Source: Oscillospiraceae bacterium (GTDB lineage: Bacteria > Bacillota_A > Clostridia > Oscillospirales > Oscillospiraceae). Taken from it: DNA of 47,398 nt. Positions 1-9,719 of the stretch are shown here, in pieces. The notes beneath the pieces are model-generated. The model made no database searches. It saw nothing but the letters and a program-made list of their open reading frames with translations, and had not been told where the DNA came from. Location: the NCBI GenBank assembly GCA_021771675.1, contig JAETOP010000016.1:1-47398 (forward strand), read 5' to 3'. The position numbers were made by a program, and so were the translations under genes. Within the stretch, counting starts at the first letter, position 1. Each line of letters opens with the position of its first letter.

Positions 1-3
1 CAA

Positions 4-116
4 GGGTCCTCGGCGAGAGATTTTTTGCCCAATCAAAGTTTGGAAAATGGCGGAATACTTTGTGTATTTCCCTTTTTCCGAACTGAAGAGTGGGCGCAAA
101 AGATCCGCTGAGGCCC
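4..116 (+). repeat. structured hairpin repeat, copy A
   Basis: This is a long imperfect hairpin. An outer stem pairs GGGtCCTC (4-11) with GAGGCCC (110-116), an inner stem pairs AGTTtGGAAAA with TTTTCCgAACT, and the tip is GGAATACTTTGTGTATTTCC. An asymmetric internal loop carries AGAGATTTT on the left and CAAAAGATCC on the right. A second copy in the same orientation lies at 43881-43991 inside the FMN riboswitch. Unpaired segments are nearly identical between the copies, while several paired positions change together. The element may extend left of the window. I do not recognise it as a named family. Confidence 0.7.
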
Positions 117-143
117 ACAGCTCCTATTGTGCGGTGTTGCCTT

Positions 144-179
144 AAAGCCGGATCGCCTGTTTTCCGGCAATCCGGCCTT
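144..179 (-). terminator. possible terminator of the radical SAM gene
   Basis: The minus strand reads GGCCGGATTGCC, an 8-nt loop, then GGCGATCCGGCTTT, starting 11 bases after the radical SAM stop codon. The stem is about 13 bp with one or two non-Watson-Crick positions, and only a short T stretch follows. It is plausible as the operon terminator but weak by the U-tract criterion. Confidence 0.45.
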
Positions 180-190
180 GTGTACCGTTC

Positions 191-1552
191 CTAGTTGTTA
201 CGCTTCCTGGCACAGCTGCACGCCCACAGGGTGTCGGCGGTGGGCTTCCAGTTTTTGGCATAGGCCTCGCACTTGTCGCACAGGTGGTCAACGGTCTCCG
301 GAGACTGGAGGTCTGTGGAGTGAGCGCCGGTGGCCTTTACCATTTCCCGGAGCTTTTCCGGATTTTCCAGCATGGGGCAGGGGCGCAGATGATTGTCGTT
401 AAAGGGCTGGCTGTCGTGATAGGCCATGAAGATGGGACTGCGCAACACCTCCAGCAGGCTCATGTCCCGGATGTTGGCGTTGGAATAGTGGATGAACACA
501 CAGGGGTCGCAGTCGCCGTTTGCGTTGATGTGCAGATAGCGCCGACCGCCGGCGATGCATCCACCCACATACTCACCGTCATTCTGGAAGTCCATGGCGA
601 AGATGGGCTTGGTGGCCCGGATGCTGCGGATACGGCGGTACATGAATTCCCGCTGCTCCGGGCTGGGCAGCAGCTGGGGCACAGCGTCGTTGCCCACGGG
701 CATGTAGTGGAAGTACCAGACAAACCGGGCGCCCCAGTCCACCATCTGGTCGATGAATTCATAGGAGCTGATGGAGTCCAGATTCTGGCTGGTATAACAG
801 CAGGATAGACCGAAGGGAAGGTGCTTTTCCTTCAGAATTGCCATAGCCTTGACGACCTTCTGGTAAGTACCGTTTCCCCGGCGTCCGTCGGTGGCAGATT
901 CAAAGCCCTCCACGCTGATGGCGGGGATGAAATTCTTCACCCGGAGCATCTCGTCGGCAAAGGCATCGTCGATGAGGGTAGCGTTGGTGAAGGAGAGGAA
1001 CTGGCAGTCGCTGTGCTTCTCGCACAGAGCAATCAAGTCCTTCTTCCGCACCAGGGGCTCGCCGCCGGTATAGATGTACATATACACCCCCAGCTCCTTG
1101 CCCTGGGTGATGATGGAATCGATCTCATCAAAGGTCAGATTCAGCTTGTTGCCGTACTCCGCAGCCCAGCAGCCGGTGCAGTGCAGGTTGCAAGCGGAGG
1201 TGGGGTCCAGCAGGATGGCCCAGGGGATGTTGCAGCCGTATTCTTTCCGGCACTGCTCCTGCACGGGCCAGCCGATGATGTTGGCGTTGAGGAAGAAATT
1301 TTCAAAGGTGGCCTTCAAGACGTCGGGGTCCGTCTCCTTCAAAATACGCATCACCAGCTGGTGCATATTGTTCTGGGGGTCCTCCAGCACCTTCCGCACG
1401 GCGGCACGCTGGGTGGGGAAGCTGTCAGGGCCCTCCCCCGCCAGCCGGTCCACCCAGGTCATCAGCTTCAACGCATTCTCCTGGGGATTCTTTTCCAGGT
1501 AGCCAAAAGCGGTGCGCAGGGACACCTTCTTGATTTTTTCGGTTAATGACAT
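191..1552 (-). CDS. radical SAM protein with SPASM-like C-terminus
   Basis: This 453-residue protein has the radical SAM cluster motif Cys121-x3-Cys125-x2-Cys128 and a downstream GGEP motif that binds S-adenosylmethionine. Its C-terminal third (the region of GRRYLHINANGDCDPC, later HLCDKC) has the spacing of a SPASM or twitch domain with auxiliary iron-sulfur clusters. About 110 residues of helical, unassigned sequence precede the radical SAM core. An AGGAG site lies about 9 bases before the ATG. It is 48 bp downstream of the oleate hydratase gene and probably in its operon, with a GC-rich hairpin in the gap. SPASM proteins usually modify peptides or carry out unusual carbon chemistry; the substrate here is unknown. 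The link to fatty-acid hydration is inferred from position only. Confidence 0.85.
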   Translation of the reverse strand: MSLTEKIKKVSLRTAFGYLEKNPQENALKLMTWVDRLAGEGPDSFPTQRAAVRKVLEDPQNNMHQLVMRILKETDPDVLKATFENFFLNANIIGWPVQEQCRKEYGCNIPWAILLDPTSACNLHCTGCWAAEYGNKLNLTFDEIDSIITQGKELGVYMYIYTGGEPLVRKKDLIALCEKHSDCQFLSFTNATLIDDAFADEMLRVKNFIPAISVEGFESATDGRRGNGTYQKVVKAMAILKEKHLPFGLSCCYTSQNLDSISSYEFIDQMVDWGARFVWYFHYMPVGNDAVPQLLPSPEQREFMYRRIRSIRATKPIFAMDFQNDGEYVGGCIAGGRRYLHINANGDCDPCVFIHYSNANIRDMSLLEVLRSPIFMAYHDSQPFNDNHLRPCPMLENPEKLREMVKATGAHSTDLQSPETVDHLCDKCEAYAKNWKPTADTLWACSCARKRNN

Positions 1553-1573
1553 GGTTATCTCTCCTTTATGCAG

Positions 1574-1598
1574 AGCCGGGAGGAAAGCCCTCCCGCTC
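1574..1598 (-). other. intercistronic hairpin between ohyA and radical SAM gene
   Basis: On the minus strand GAGCGGGAGG pairs with CCTCCCGGCTC around a loop of about 5 nt, just upstream of the ribosome binding site of the radical SAM gene. There is no T-run, so it is more likely an mRNA-stability or processing hairpin than a terminator. Confidence 0.5.
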
Positions 1599-1600
1599 CG

Positions 1601-3379
1601 TTAGTCAATGACATGATATTCCTTCAAAAGCTTTTCAATATCCGTGCCCTTGATTTTTTCCAGAAGCATTTTCACTGCGATTTTTTCCAGGAGGCTGAAA
1701 TTCATCTCCGTCAGGGGCTTGCCATCCCGAAGCTGGATAGTAGCGTTCAGCAGATCACGGATGTCGTAGGCACTGCCCCAGACCTCAGGCACGCCGCGGT
1801 CGATATCCAGCAGGGTGTAGACCGCCTCCATGCCGGTACGCATGGAATACTCAGTGGTGAAGATGGTATCCCGCTTGGTTTCGGCAAACTGACCCAGGAA
1901 CGCAAAGTTCACAGCACCCTTGGGCACCACTTCAGGACGGTCACCGGCTGCACGGGGCATGAAGAAAGCGGTAATATAGGGCATCATCACCGGAACGGTG
2001 TTGGCGCTGTGCTCAGCCAGCTCCTCAATCTCCCCCACCGGCACACCAATGTGGTACAGCCACTCCATACAAATCTCCTTGCCGGTACACTCCCGCATGG
2101 GCTTCTTCACAAAGTCGCCGGGTTTGTCGGAGAACAGACCGTAAACCCACACCAGGCACTGATCCTTGGGCTGATTCCGGAACTGGGGCTGACGGTTGAT
2201 GGTCCAGCTCAGGAGCCAGCCGGAATCCTTCACGGTCACGATGCCACCGGTAACCACACCGCCGGTAAAGGGGTCACGCTTGCAGATATTTTTGATATAG
2301 GGAATGATCTTCTGATCCAGCGTGGTGATGGTGGCGCTCATCCAGTTGGACTGCTCAGAATCATGGCAGAACTTGTCAGGATGACCGAAGGAAGGATCCT
2401 GTGCAGCAATTCTGCGCCACATATCCCAACCGCCGCCGGGCTTGATTTCGGGGTTAAAGGGCGCCACGGTGTTCTGGGAACCTATAGTGGCGTTCTCCAC
2501 ACAGCCGCCGTTGGTAATAAACACCAGATCGTTTTCCGTCAGATCAACAAACTGACGTTTGCCCTCAGACAGCAGTTCAATACGCTTTGCCTGCTTTTTA
2601 CCGGGCTGGATGTCGAACTCCACATTGACCACCTTGGTGTTATAGTGGAACTGTACACCGAAGCCTTCCAGATACTTGACCATGGGCAGAATCATGGATT
2701 CGTACTGGTTATAACGGGTGAACCGCAGAGCCTTGAAGTCCGGCAGACCGCCCACATGGTGGATATAGCGCTTGAGATACAGCTTCATTTCCAAAGCGCT
2801 GTGCCAGTTCTCAAAGGCAAACATGGTGCGCCAGTAGAGCCAGAAATTGGAGCTCAGTACCTCGTCGTCGAAGAAATCGGTGATGCGCTTATCATACAGT
2901 TCTTCATCGGGGGTGAAGAACAGCTTCATGATTTCCATTGCGGCCTTGTCGGACAGACCGAACTTGCCGTCGGTGTGGGCATCCTGACCCTGATTGATGG
3001 TTGCCCGGCAGAGGGAGTAGTTGGGGTCTTTCTTATTCAGCCAGTAGTATTCGTCCAGAACACTGACCCCTTCTGTCTCGATGGAAGGAATGGAGCGGAA
3101 CAAATCCCACATGACCTCGAAATGGTTATCCATCTCCCGTCCGCCCCGCATGACATAGCCTACATCGGGATACTGCCAGCCATCGCAGGCGCCGCCGGGA
3201 ATGGGGTCTTTCTCATAGATGTGGATGTTCTGACCCTGCATCTGTCCGTCACGAACCAGATAGCAGACGGCAGTCAGCGCCGCAAGGCCGGTTCCGATGA
3301 TGTGGGCAGATTTGTTGTCCACGCCCTCGGGCTTTCTGGGACGGGCAAAGGCTTCATAGTTACCACTGGAATAGTACAT
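1601..3379 (-). CDS. ohyA: oleate hydratase
   Basis: Oleate hydratase adds water to the cis-9 double bond of oleic and related unsaturated fatty acids to give 10-hydroxy fatty acids; it needs FAD and is cytosolic or peripherally membrane-bound. The product starts MYYSSGNYEAFARP, as the family does, and is 592 residues long, the family's usual size. The FAD-binding GTGLAA motif is near residue 29. The RGGREM motif places the catalytic Glu at residue 82 and a conserved Tyr at 201, the numbering known for the Staphylococcus aureus enzyme. I start it at 3379 because AGGAGG lies 7 bases upstream; a start at 3406 would add nine residues. A TetR gene lies upstream and the radical SAM gene downstream. 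The likely role is detoxification of host or dietary unsaturated fatty acids. Confidence 0.96.
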   Translation of the reverse strand: MYYSSGNYEAFARPRKPEGVDNKSAHIIGTGLAALTAVCYLVRDGQMQGQNIHIYEKDPIPGGACDGWQYPDVGYVMRGGREMDNHFEVMWDLFRSIPSIETEGVSVLDEYYWLNKKDPNYSLCRATINQGQDAHTDGKFGLSDKAAMEIMKLFFTPDEELYDKRITDFFDDEVLSSNFWLYWRTMFAFENWHSALEMKLYLKRYIHHVGGLPDFKALRFTRYNQYESMILPMVKYLEGFGVQFHYNTKVVNVEFDIQPGKKQAKRIELLSEGKRQFVDLTENDLVFITNGGCVENATIGSQNTVAPFNPEIKPGGGWDMWRRIAAQDPSFGHPDKFCHDSEQSNWMSATITTLDQKIIPYIKNICKRDPFTGGVVTGGIVTVKDSGWLLSWTINRQPQFRNQPKDQCLVWVYGLFSDKPGDFVKKPMRECTGKEICMEWLYHIGVPVGEIEELAEHSANTVPVMMPYITAFFMPRAAGDRPEVVPKGAVNFAFLGQFAETKRDTIFTTEYSMRTGMEAVYTLLDIDRGVPEVWGSAYDIRDLLNATIQLRDGKPLTEMNFSLLEKIAVKMLLEKIKGTDIEKLLKEYHVID

Positions 3380-3441
3380 AGTTGTTCCTCCTTGTGATTT
3401 AGGCATCCTCTGTTTTTGAGGTACTCTCGGTTTGTGGCCTC

Positions 3442-3447
3442 ATTATA
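3442..3447 (-). promoter_or_regulatory. -10 box of the ohyA promoter
   Basis: A perfect TATAAT reads on the minus strand 63 bp before the ohyA start codon. No good -35 hexamer sits 16-18 bp upstream, which fits a promoter needing an activator or another control. The neighbouring TetR protein is the obvious candidate. Confidence 0.5.
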
Positions 3448-3475
3448 TCGGGAATATTTATCCTTTCCTATGGAC

Positions 3476-3521
3476 AAAGATACCCCCTGTGCCTGAAATT
3501 CATACACAGGGGGTATCTTTG
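3476..3521 (-). terminator. terminator between tetR and ohyA
   Basis: AAAGATACCCCCTGTG pairs perfectly with CACAGGGGGTATCTTT (16 bp) around a 13-nt loop. It begins about 10 bp after the TetR stop and reads into TTTG on the minus strand. It should end tetR transcription and so separate it from the ohyA promoter. The symmetry also allows an operator role. Confidence 0.7.
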
Positions 3522-3529
3522 CCTGGTTA

Positions 3530-4093
3530 TTATGACTGCATTTTCTCACAACGGTCAATGAGATGCTCCAGATCACCGCGCTTTAATTCTAAAATCCGCC
3601 GAAACCGGGCCATGGCATCCGGGTTCATACTGTTTTCCAGCCAGCCCATGATCATACCGAAGCTGACACATTTCAGATAATCTACAACGGTGGTATAATC
3701 CTCAGATGTCATTTTGCGGTTGCCCAGAACGCCGTCTACATACGCCTTGACCACATAAGTACAGACCCGCCATTGGTATTGCTCATAAATGTCCCGGTTG
3801 ACGGAATGATAGATATGAAGCACCGCTTTCCGATTGGCTAGAGCAAATTCCAGTGCTGCATTGATACAGTCGTCCAGGGAATCGATGGTAGGATGCTCCC
3901 GGATAATCCGCTCCGCATCCTCGTTCACTATATTTTCCATCAGCTGGGGCAAATCCTGATAATAGTAGTAGAAGGTGTTGCGGTTCACGCCGCAGTCGTC
4001 CACAATGTCCCGCACCGTGATTTGGCTCATGGGTTTTTCGTTCAGAAGCTTCACAAAAGAATCCCGAATTGCTTTCTTTGTAAAATTTGCCAT
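3530..4093 (-). CDS. TetR/AcrR-family transcriptional regulator
   Basis: This is a 187-residue regulator with an N-terminal TetR helix-turn-helix: TVRDIVDDCGVNRNTFYYYY is the typical recognition-helix region. The C-terminal ligand domain has the length and aromatic-rich pattern of a Clostridia subgroup (TetR_C). I place the start at 4093, the Met of MANFTKKAIRDSF, because AGGGAGGAG lies just upstream; an earlier Met at 4129 would lack this. It lies directly upstream of oleate hydratase in the same direction, separated by a strong hairpin. Sensing of a fatty acid or other amphipathic stress is an inference from that neighbour. Confidence 0.88.
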   Translation of the reverse strand: MANFTKKAIRDSFVKLLNEKPMSQITVRDIVDDCGVNRNTFYYYYQDLPQLMENIVNEDAERIIREHPTIDSLDDCINAALEFALANRKAVLHIYHSVNRDIYEQYQWRVCTYVVKAYVDGVLGNRKMTSEDYTTVVDYLKCVSFGMIMGWLENSMNPDAMARFRRILELKRGDLEHLIDRCEKMQS

Positions 4094-4150
4094 GGACTCC
4101 TCCCTTTCTGCCTGAGAGCCATGCCCCAATTTTGTAGCAGGGCGCCTATT

Positions 4151-4810
4151 TTATCCCTCTTTATTGTTTTCCACTTTTACCTTGGGCAGATTCCAGCGGA
4201 AGTGGGCCGCCAGCTTGCGCAGAATCAGCACCAAGAAGAAGCCGCTGACCATGGCAATTTTCTGGGAATCAAAATATCGCAGCAGCATCACCATCAGCAC
4301 TGCTCCGGCAATGGCCGCCGAGGCATAGACGTGCTTGCGGAAAATATCCGGCATCTGGCTTGCCAGCACATCCCGGAGTGCTCCTCCGCCTACGGCGGTC
4401 AGGAAGCCCAGAAAGCAGATGAGAAATTCGTTATCCCCGTAGCCCATGGCGATCCCCGCCATGACCCCGTCCACGGTAAAGGCGGCAAGGCCCAGGGAAT
4501 CAAACCAGAAGAGCATTCCATCGTATAGCGGTGCGATTTTCCGGGGCATGTGCCGGTGGAGGTACATCAGCAAAAACACCACATTTGCTACCACCACCGC
4601 CACCATCACAAAAAAGGGATTTCGGAACATCTGGGGCGGGATGCTGCCGATGACCATATCCCGCATCAGCCCTCCGCCGCAGGCCGTGGTCACCGCCAGA
4701 ACATTGACCCCAAAAATATCCATCCCCTTCCGAATCCCAACAAAGGCGCCGGAAATAGCAAAAGCAATGGTTCCAATCAGGTCAAGCAGAAACAGCAGCG
4801 TCCAGGGCAT
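4151..4810 (-). CDS. UPF0126/TRIC-type membrane channel protein
   Basis: This is a 219-residue membrane protein of about seven transmembrane segments, made of two tandem UPF0126 repeats. The glycine-rich signatures CGGGLMRDM and VGGGALRDV mark equivalent positions in the two halves. The family (YadS/YicG; bacterial relatives of trimeric intracellular cation channels, also reported as glycine transporters) gives cation or small-solute permeation; the substrate here is not known. I start at 4810 because GGGGAGG and a well-formed promoter lie just upstream, while the longer frame to 4915 would run through that promoter. It is divergent from glmS. Confidence 0.88.
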   Translation of the reverse strand: MPWTLLFLLDLIGTIAFAISGAFVGIRKGMDIFGVNVLAVTTACGGGLMRDMVIGSIPPQMFRNPFFVMVAVVVANVVFLLMYLHRHMPRKIAPLYDGMLFWFDSLGLAAFTVDGVMAGIAMGYGDNEFLICFLGFLTAVGGGALRDVLASQMPDIFRKHVYASAAIAGAVLMVMLLRYFDSQKIAMVSGFFLVLILRKLAAHFRWNLPKVKVENNKEG

Positions 4811-4840
4811 AACCCATCCTCCCCACTGAAATAATAGAGG

Positions 4841-4869
4841 ATTATAACATGCCCATGTCTTTTTTACAA
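4841..4869 (-). promoter_or_regulatory. promoter of the UPF0126 gene
   Basis: TTGTAA (4864-4869) and TATAAT (4841-4846) on the minus strand are separated by 17 bp, a near-consensus sigma-A promoter 30 bp before the start codon. Confidence 0.8.
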
Positions 4870-4944
4870 CCGTTTTCCACCACTGTGAGGGCATTCCTGT
4901 TTCAAGTAAATCCATAAATGCAAAAATATTATTAAAATTGGTAC

Positions 4945-4973
4945 TTGACAGCAGAATACCAGAGGATTATTAT
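4945..4973 (+). promoter_or_regulatory. glmS promoter
   Basis: TTGACA (4945-4950), a 17-bp spacer and TATTAT (4968-4973). The transcript leader would be only about 35-40 nt, too short to hold a glmS ribozyme. Confidence 0.85.
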
Positions 4974-5016
4974 AAGTTATCAAATCATAATTCTCCAAAG
5001 AAAAGAGGTCTTTCAT

Positions 5017-6855
<1,839 letters not shown>

Positions 6856-6871
6856 ATCTATCATTTTATCC

Positions 6872-6900
6872 AAAAGCAGAGGCCTGCTGCCTCTGCTTTT
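6872..6900 (+). terminator. glmS terminator
   Basis: AAAAGCAGAGGC pairs with GCCTCTGCTTTT around a 5-nt loop, 16 bp after the glmS stop. The stem itself ends in TTTT. Confidence 0.85.
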
Positions 6901-6941
6901 ACGCATTTCCTGAATATTTCTCACAAAACCATGCCATCCAG

Positions 6942-6970
6942 TTGACAAAGAAAACCGCAAATTGTATAAT
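6942..6970 (+). promoter_or_regulatory. promoter of the tat cluster
   Basis: TTGACA (6942-6947), 17 bp, TATAAT (6965-6970): a perfect consensus sigma-A promoter, suggesting strong, possibly constitutive, expression of the cluster. Confidence 0.9.
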
Positions 6971-7030
6971 TATTGTGATTACTCCAGCACATTCTAACTG
7001 GCATAGAAACTCTGCCAAAAAGGAGCGCAT

Positions 7031-7429
7031 ATGAAAATAGGCACACTGGAACTGGTTGTCATTGCGATTGTTGCTCTTCTGGTCATCGGCCCCAATAAGC
7101 TGCCGGAGTACGCCCGGAAGCTGGGCCAGGCGATGAGGGAATTCAAGAAGGCATCCGACTCTTTTACCAAGGAAATCAAAGAAAACATCGTGGAACCCAT
7201 GAATGAAGTGCAGGAGCCTCTGAAAGCAGCCGTAGCCCCCATCACCCAGATGGAAAAGGAGATCAAGGGCAGCATCAAAGAGGTCACCGATTCCGTAAAC
7301 AGCATTGGCAAGCCCGGGAAGGCTGACTCATCACCCTCCTCCTCCGAGGTACAGCAGCCTGTCACCCAGGAGGCTGTCCCTGAGGCGCCGCAGCCCACTA
7401 CCCAGGAAGCCACCCCCAAGACTGAGTAA
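7031..7429 (+). CDS. tatA: Sec-independent translocase protein TatA/TatB-like (long form)
   Basis: This is a 132-residue TatA/B-family subunit of the twin-arginine translocase. It has one N-terminal membrane helix (LELVVIAIVALLVI), the hinge GPNKLPEYARKLG and an amphipathic helix. A long charged, helical stretch follows, then a Pro/Thr/Gln-rich tail. It differs from the two shorter TatA proteins in this cluster and is long enough that it might take a TatB-like role, which is inference. AAGGAG lies 7 bases before the ATG. It is the first gene of a cluster with a second tatA, one Tat-signal enzyme, a third tatA and tatC. Confidence 0.9.
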   Translation: MKIGTLELVVIAIVALLVIGPNKLPEYARKLGQAMREFKKASDSFTKEIKENIVEPMNEVQEPLKAAVAPITQMEKEIKGSIKEVTDSVNSIGKPGKADSSPSSSEVQQPVTQEAVPEAPQPTTQEATPKTE

Positions 7430-7446
7430 AAATAAGGAGAATTCAG

Positions 7447-7575
7447 ATGAAAATCAGTATTCAAGAGCTTTTGATTGTCCTCGCCATTGTCCTGATTATT
7501 TTTGGGCCCACTCAAATTCCCAAGCTGATGAAGCTGTTTAAGAAGGGTAAAAAGGACGGCGAGGAAAAGGACTGA
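7447..7575 (+). CDS. tatA: mini TatA, 42 residues
   Basis: This very short gene lies 17 bp after the first tatA, with AAGGAG upstream of the ATG. It encodes a membrane helix (residues 7-19), the TatA hinge FGPTQIPKL and a lysine-rich end, GKKDGEEKD. It lacks most of the usual amphipathic tail. Its first 81 bases closely match the start of the third tatA at 9720, so the two look like duplicates flanking the flavoenzyme gene. It is short for TatA (usually 50-90 residues), so it could be a truncated paralog or a specialised pore subunit. Confidence 0.88.
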   Translation: MKISIQELLIVLAIVLIIFGPTQIPKLMKLFKKGKKDGEEKD

Positions 7576-7626
7576 ACGATAAGCAGCTGATGCGGCTGTT
7601 AAATTATTTGAAAGAGGGTATTTCAT

Positions 7627-9645
7627 ATGGGAAACAATCATTTCTCCCGCAGAGATTTCCTGAAGGGGGCCGCTGCCGGTGCATTTGGTCTTGCTACCGC
7701 CGGAATTCTGGGAAATCTTGGAAAAGTCTCCGCTGAGGGCATTTACACTCCCGGCACCTACACCGCCACCGCTCAGGGTATGGGCACCGTAAGGATGACT
7801 GCCGTTTTTGATGCCAACAGCATCGTCTCCATTGACCTGGATCTGGCTGAGGAAACCCCGGCCATTGGTCAAGCTGCCAAGGACGCTCTCATTGAGCAGC
7901 TGCTGTCTGCCCAGGGTTCGGACATCGACGGCGTTTCCTCCGCCACCATTACATCCAATGCTGCCAAGTCCTGCCTGGAGCAGTGCATTGCACAGGCCAA
8001 GGGGGGCGCTTCCATCGTCAGCAGCAATGTAGAACAGGTTCTGGCCACCGATGGCACCTTTGTTGCCACCGACATCATTCCCGAGGATGTAAACGCATCC
8101 GCCGTTGTCATGGGTGAAATCAAGGACTTCGCCCAGGAAATCGATTGCGACATCGTGGTCTGCGGCGCCGGTGCAGCCGGTGTTGTGGCTGCCGTGAAGG
8201 CTGTGGAAGAGGGCAAGAAGGTAGTCGTGCTCCAGAAGGAGCCCATCGCCGATTCCCAGGGCAACTGTGCCTCCGCCATTATAAAAGGCGGCTCTACTCC
8301 CGCCGGTATCCAAAGCTGGAAAAATATGTGCATCGCCACCAACGCCTGGAGAAGCGACCCCCGTCTGATCGACGCTTACATCGAAAATTCCGAGGACGCT
8401 CTGCGCTTCCTGTGCGAAAAGGGCGGCGTGGAAGGCAAGCTGGGTGATAAAAACGAGAAGACCGGCGTAGAAGTATACCAGTCCTCCGATACCGTGTTCA
8501 CCGGTGTCCGCACCGACGGCACCCAGAGCTGGGACTTCGGCGACGACAAGGTGGAAATTTTCGCTCCCTGGTTCGGCCCCAAGCCCAACAACTTCGGCAC
8601 CCTGGTTTCCGGCATTCTGAATGACGCCGTGGAGCAGTATGGTGACCAGATCGACGTTCACTACTCCACCCCCGTTGTCCAGCTGATTCAGAAGGACGGC
8701 GCTGTGGTCGGCTGCATCGGTAAGGATTCCTCCGGCGCTTTCATTAAAATCAACGCCAAGGCAGTGATTCTGGCCACCGGCGCTTACGAGAACAACCCCA
8801 CCATGGTTCGCCGCTTCTGCCCCGATACCGAGGCTTTCGACAAGAAGGTTTACCACCGCACCGGCGACGGCAATATTCTGGCCATCCTGGCCGGCGGCGT
8901 GATGGAGCCTGTTGCTCACTCCACCGTTATGCATGACTTCGACGCAGGCCTGATGTGGGACAACCCCTACCTGTTCCTGAACATGGAAGGCAAGCGCTTC
9001 ACCAACGAGACTGTGGAAATGGCCTACATCTCCAAGCAGCTGCGCTGGCAGCCCAGCTTCAAGGGTGAGAACATGGACCATGAGCACCAGGAAAGCGGCT
9101 CCAAGGGCTGGTACTGCCAGATCTATGACAACGACTACATGAACTACCAGGATATGCCCATGCTGGTTCCCCCCGTTGCCATGAAAAAGTACATGAAGGA
9201 AGGCCCCGCCGAGGATCATGTGGGCGTGTTCCCCCACCTGATCGACACCTTCTGCGCCGACACACTGGAAGAGCTGGTTGAGAAGCTGGGTCTGCCCAAG
9301 GAAGAGGCTCTTGCCAGCATCGAGCGCTACAATGAGTTGTGCGATCAGGCCTACGACCCTGATTTCGGCAAGAATCCCAAGTACCTGAACAAGATTCAGA
9401 CTGCTCCCTTCTGGGGCATCCGCCGTCACATCCGCTGCTCCTCCATCACAGCAGGTGTCCTCACCGACGCCAACTCCATGGTTGTCCGTGAAGACGGTAC
9501 TCCCGTGCAGGGTCTGTACGCCGTGGGCAACCTGGGCGGCCAGTTCTTCGGCGGCTGTGACTACCCCTTCTTCTCCCCCGGCCTGTCCCTGGGCCACGCC
9601 GTGACCTTCGGCTACATCGCCGCAAAGCACGCTGCCACCCTGTAA
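7627..9645 (+). CDS. Tat-exported FMN-binding/FAD flavoenzyme, fumarate-reductase-like
   Basis: This is a 672-residue secreted flavoprotein. SRRDFLK at residues 7-13 is a twin-arginine signal, followed by a hydrophobic stretch and a likely cleavage site near 36. Residues 38-120 are an FMN-binding domain; DGVSSAT (101-107) fits the site where ApbE attaches FMN to a Thr, here Thr107. Residues 172-672 are an FAD_binding_2 domain with GAGAAG (180-185) and the C-terminal GLYAVGNLGGQFFGG typical of fumarate, urocanate and related enoate reductases. The likely role is reduction of an extracellular unsaturated acid as an electron sink; the acceptor is unknown. No apbE or electron-donor gene lies nearby. 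It sits between tatA genes, so it is probably the main client of this Tat system. Confidence 0.9.
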   Translation: MGNNHFSRRDFLKGAAAGAFGLATAGILGNLGKVSAEGIYTPGTYTATAQGMGTVRMTAVFDANSIVSIDLDLAEETPAIGQAAKDALIEQLLSAQGSDIDGVSSATITSNAAKSCLEQCIAQAKGGASIVSSNVEQVLATDGTFVATDIIPEDVNASAVVMGEIKDFAQEIDCDIVVCGAGAAGVVAAVKAVEEGKKVVVLQKEPIADSQGNCASAIIKGGSTPAGIQSWKNMCIATNAWRSDPRLIDAYIENSEDALRFLCEKGGVEGKLGDKNEKTGVEVYQSSDTVFTGVRTDGTQSWDFGDDKVEIFAPWFGPKPNNFGTLVSGILNDAVEQYGDQIDVHYSTPVVQLIQKDGAVVGCIGKDSSGAFIKINAKAVILATGAYENNPTMVRRFCPDTEAFDKKVYHRTGDGNILAILAGGVMEPVAHSTVMHDFDAGLMWDNPYLFLNMEGKRFTNETVEMAYISKQLRWQPSFKGENMDHEHQESGSKGWYCQIYDNDYMNYQDMPMLVPPVAMKKYMKEGPAEDHVGVFPHLIDTFCADTLEELVEKLGLPKEEALASIERYNELCDQAYDPDFGKNPKYLNKIQTAPFWGIRRHIRCSSITAGVLTDANSMVVREDGTPVQGLYAVGNLGGQFFGGCDYPFFSPGLSLGHAVTFGYIAAKHAATL

Positions 9646-9660
9646 TATTCCCACTAACTC

Positions 9661-9691
9661 GGGGTGCCTCTGGTTTTCACTGGGGCACCCC
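9661..9691 (+). terminator. hairpin after the flavoenzyme gene
   Basis: GGGGTGCC pairs with GGCACCCC around a loop of about 15 nt, followed by CTTTC. This could be a leaky terminator that lowers tatA3-tatC expression relative to the flavoenzyme. The U-tract is poor. Confidence 0.5.
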
Positions 9692-9719
9692 CTTTCTACC
9701 GGAAAGGAGCAATTTTTTC

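Noticed and set aside
4970..5016. glmS ribozyme upstream of glmS
   Set aside because: The leader after the promoter is only about 35-40 nt and shows none of the ribozyme's conserved core.
6994..9654. 886-codon open frame opposite the tatA/flavoenzyme region
   Set aside because: It is antisense to several genes with clear motifs and ribosome sites; long opposite frames are expected at high GC3. The predicted protein is low-complexity and matches nothing I know.
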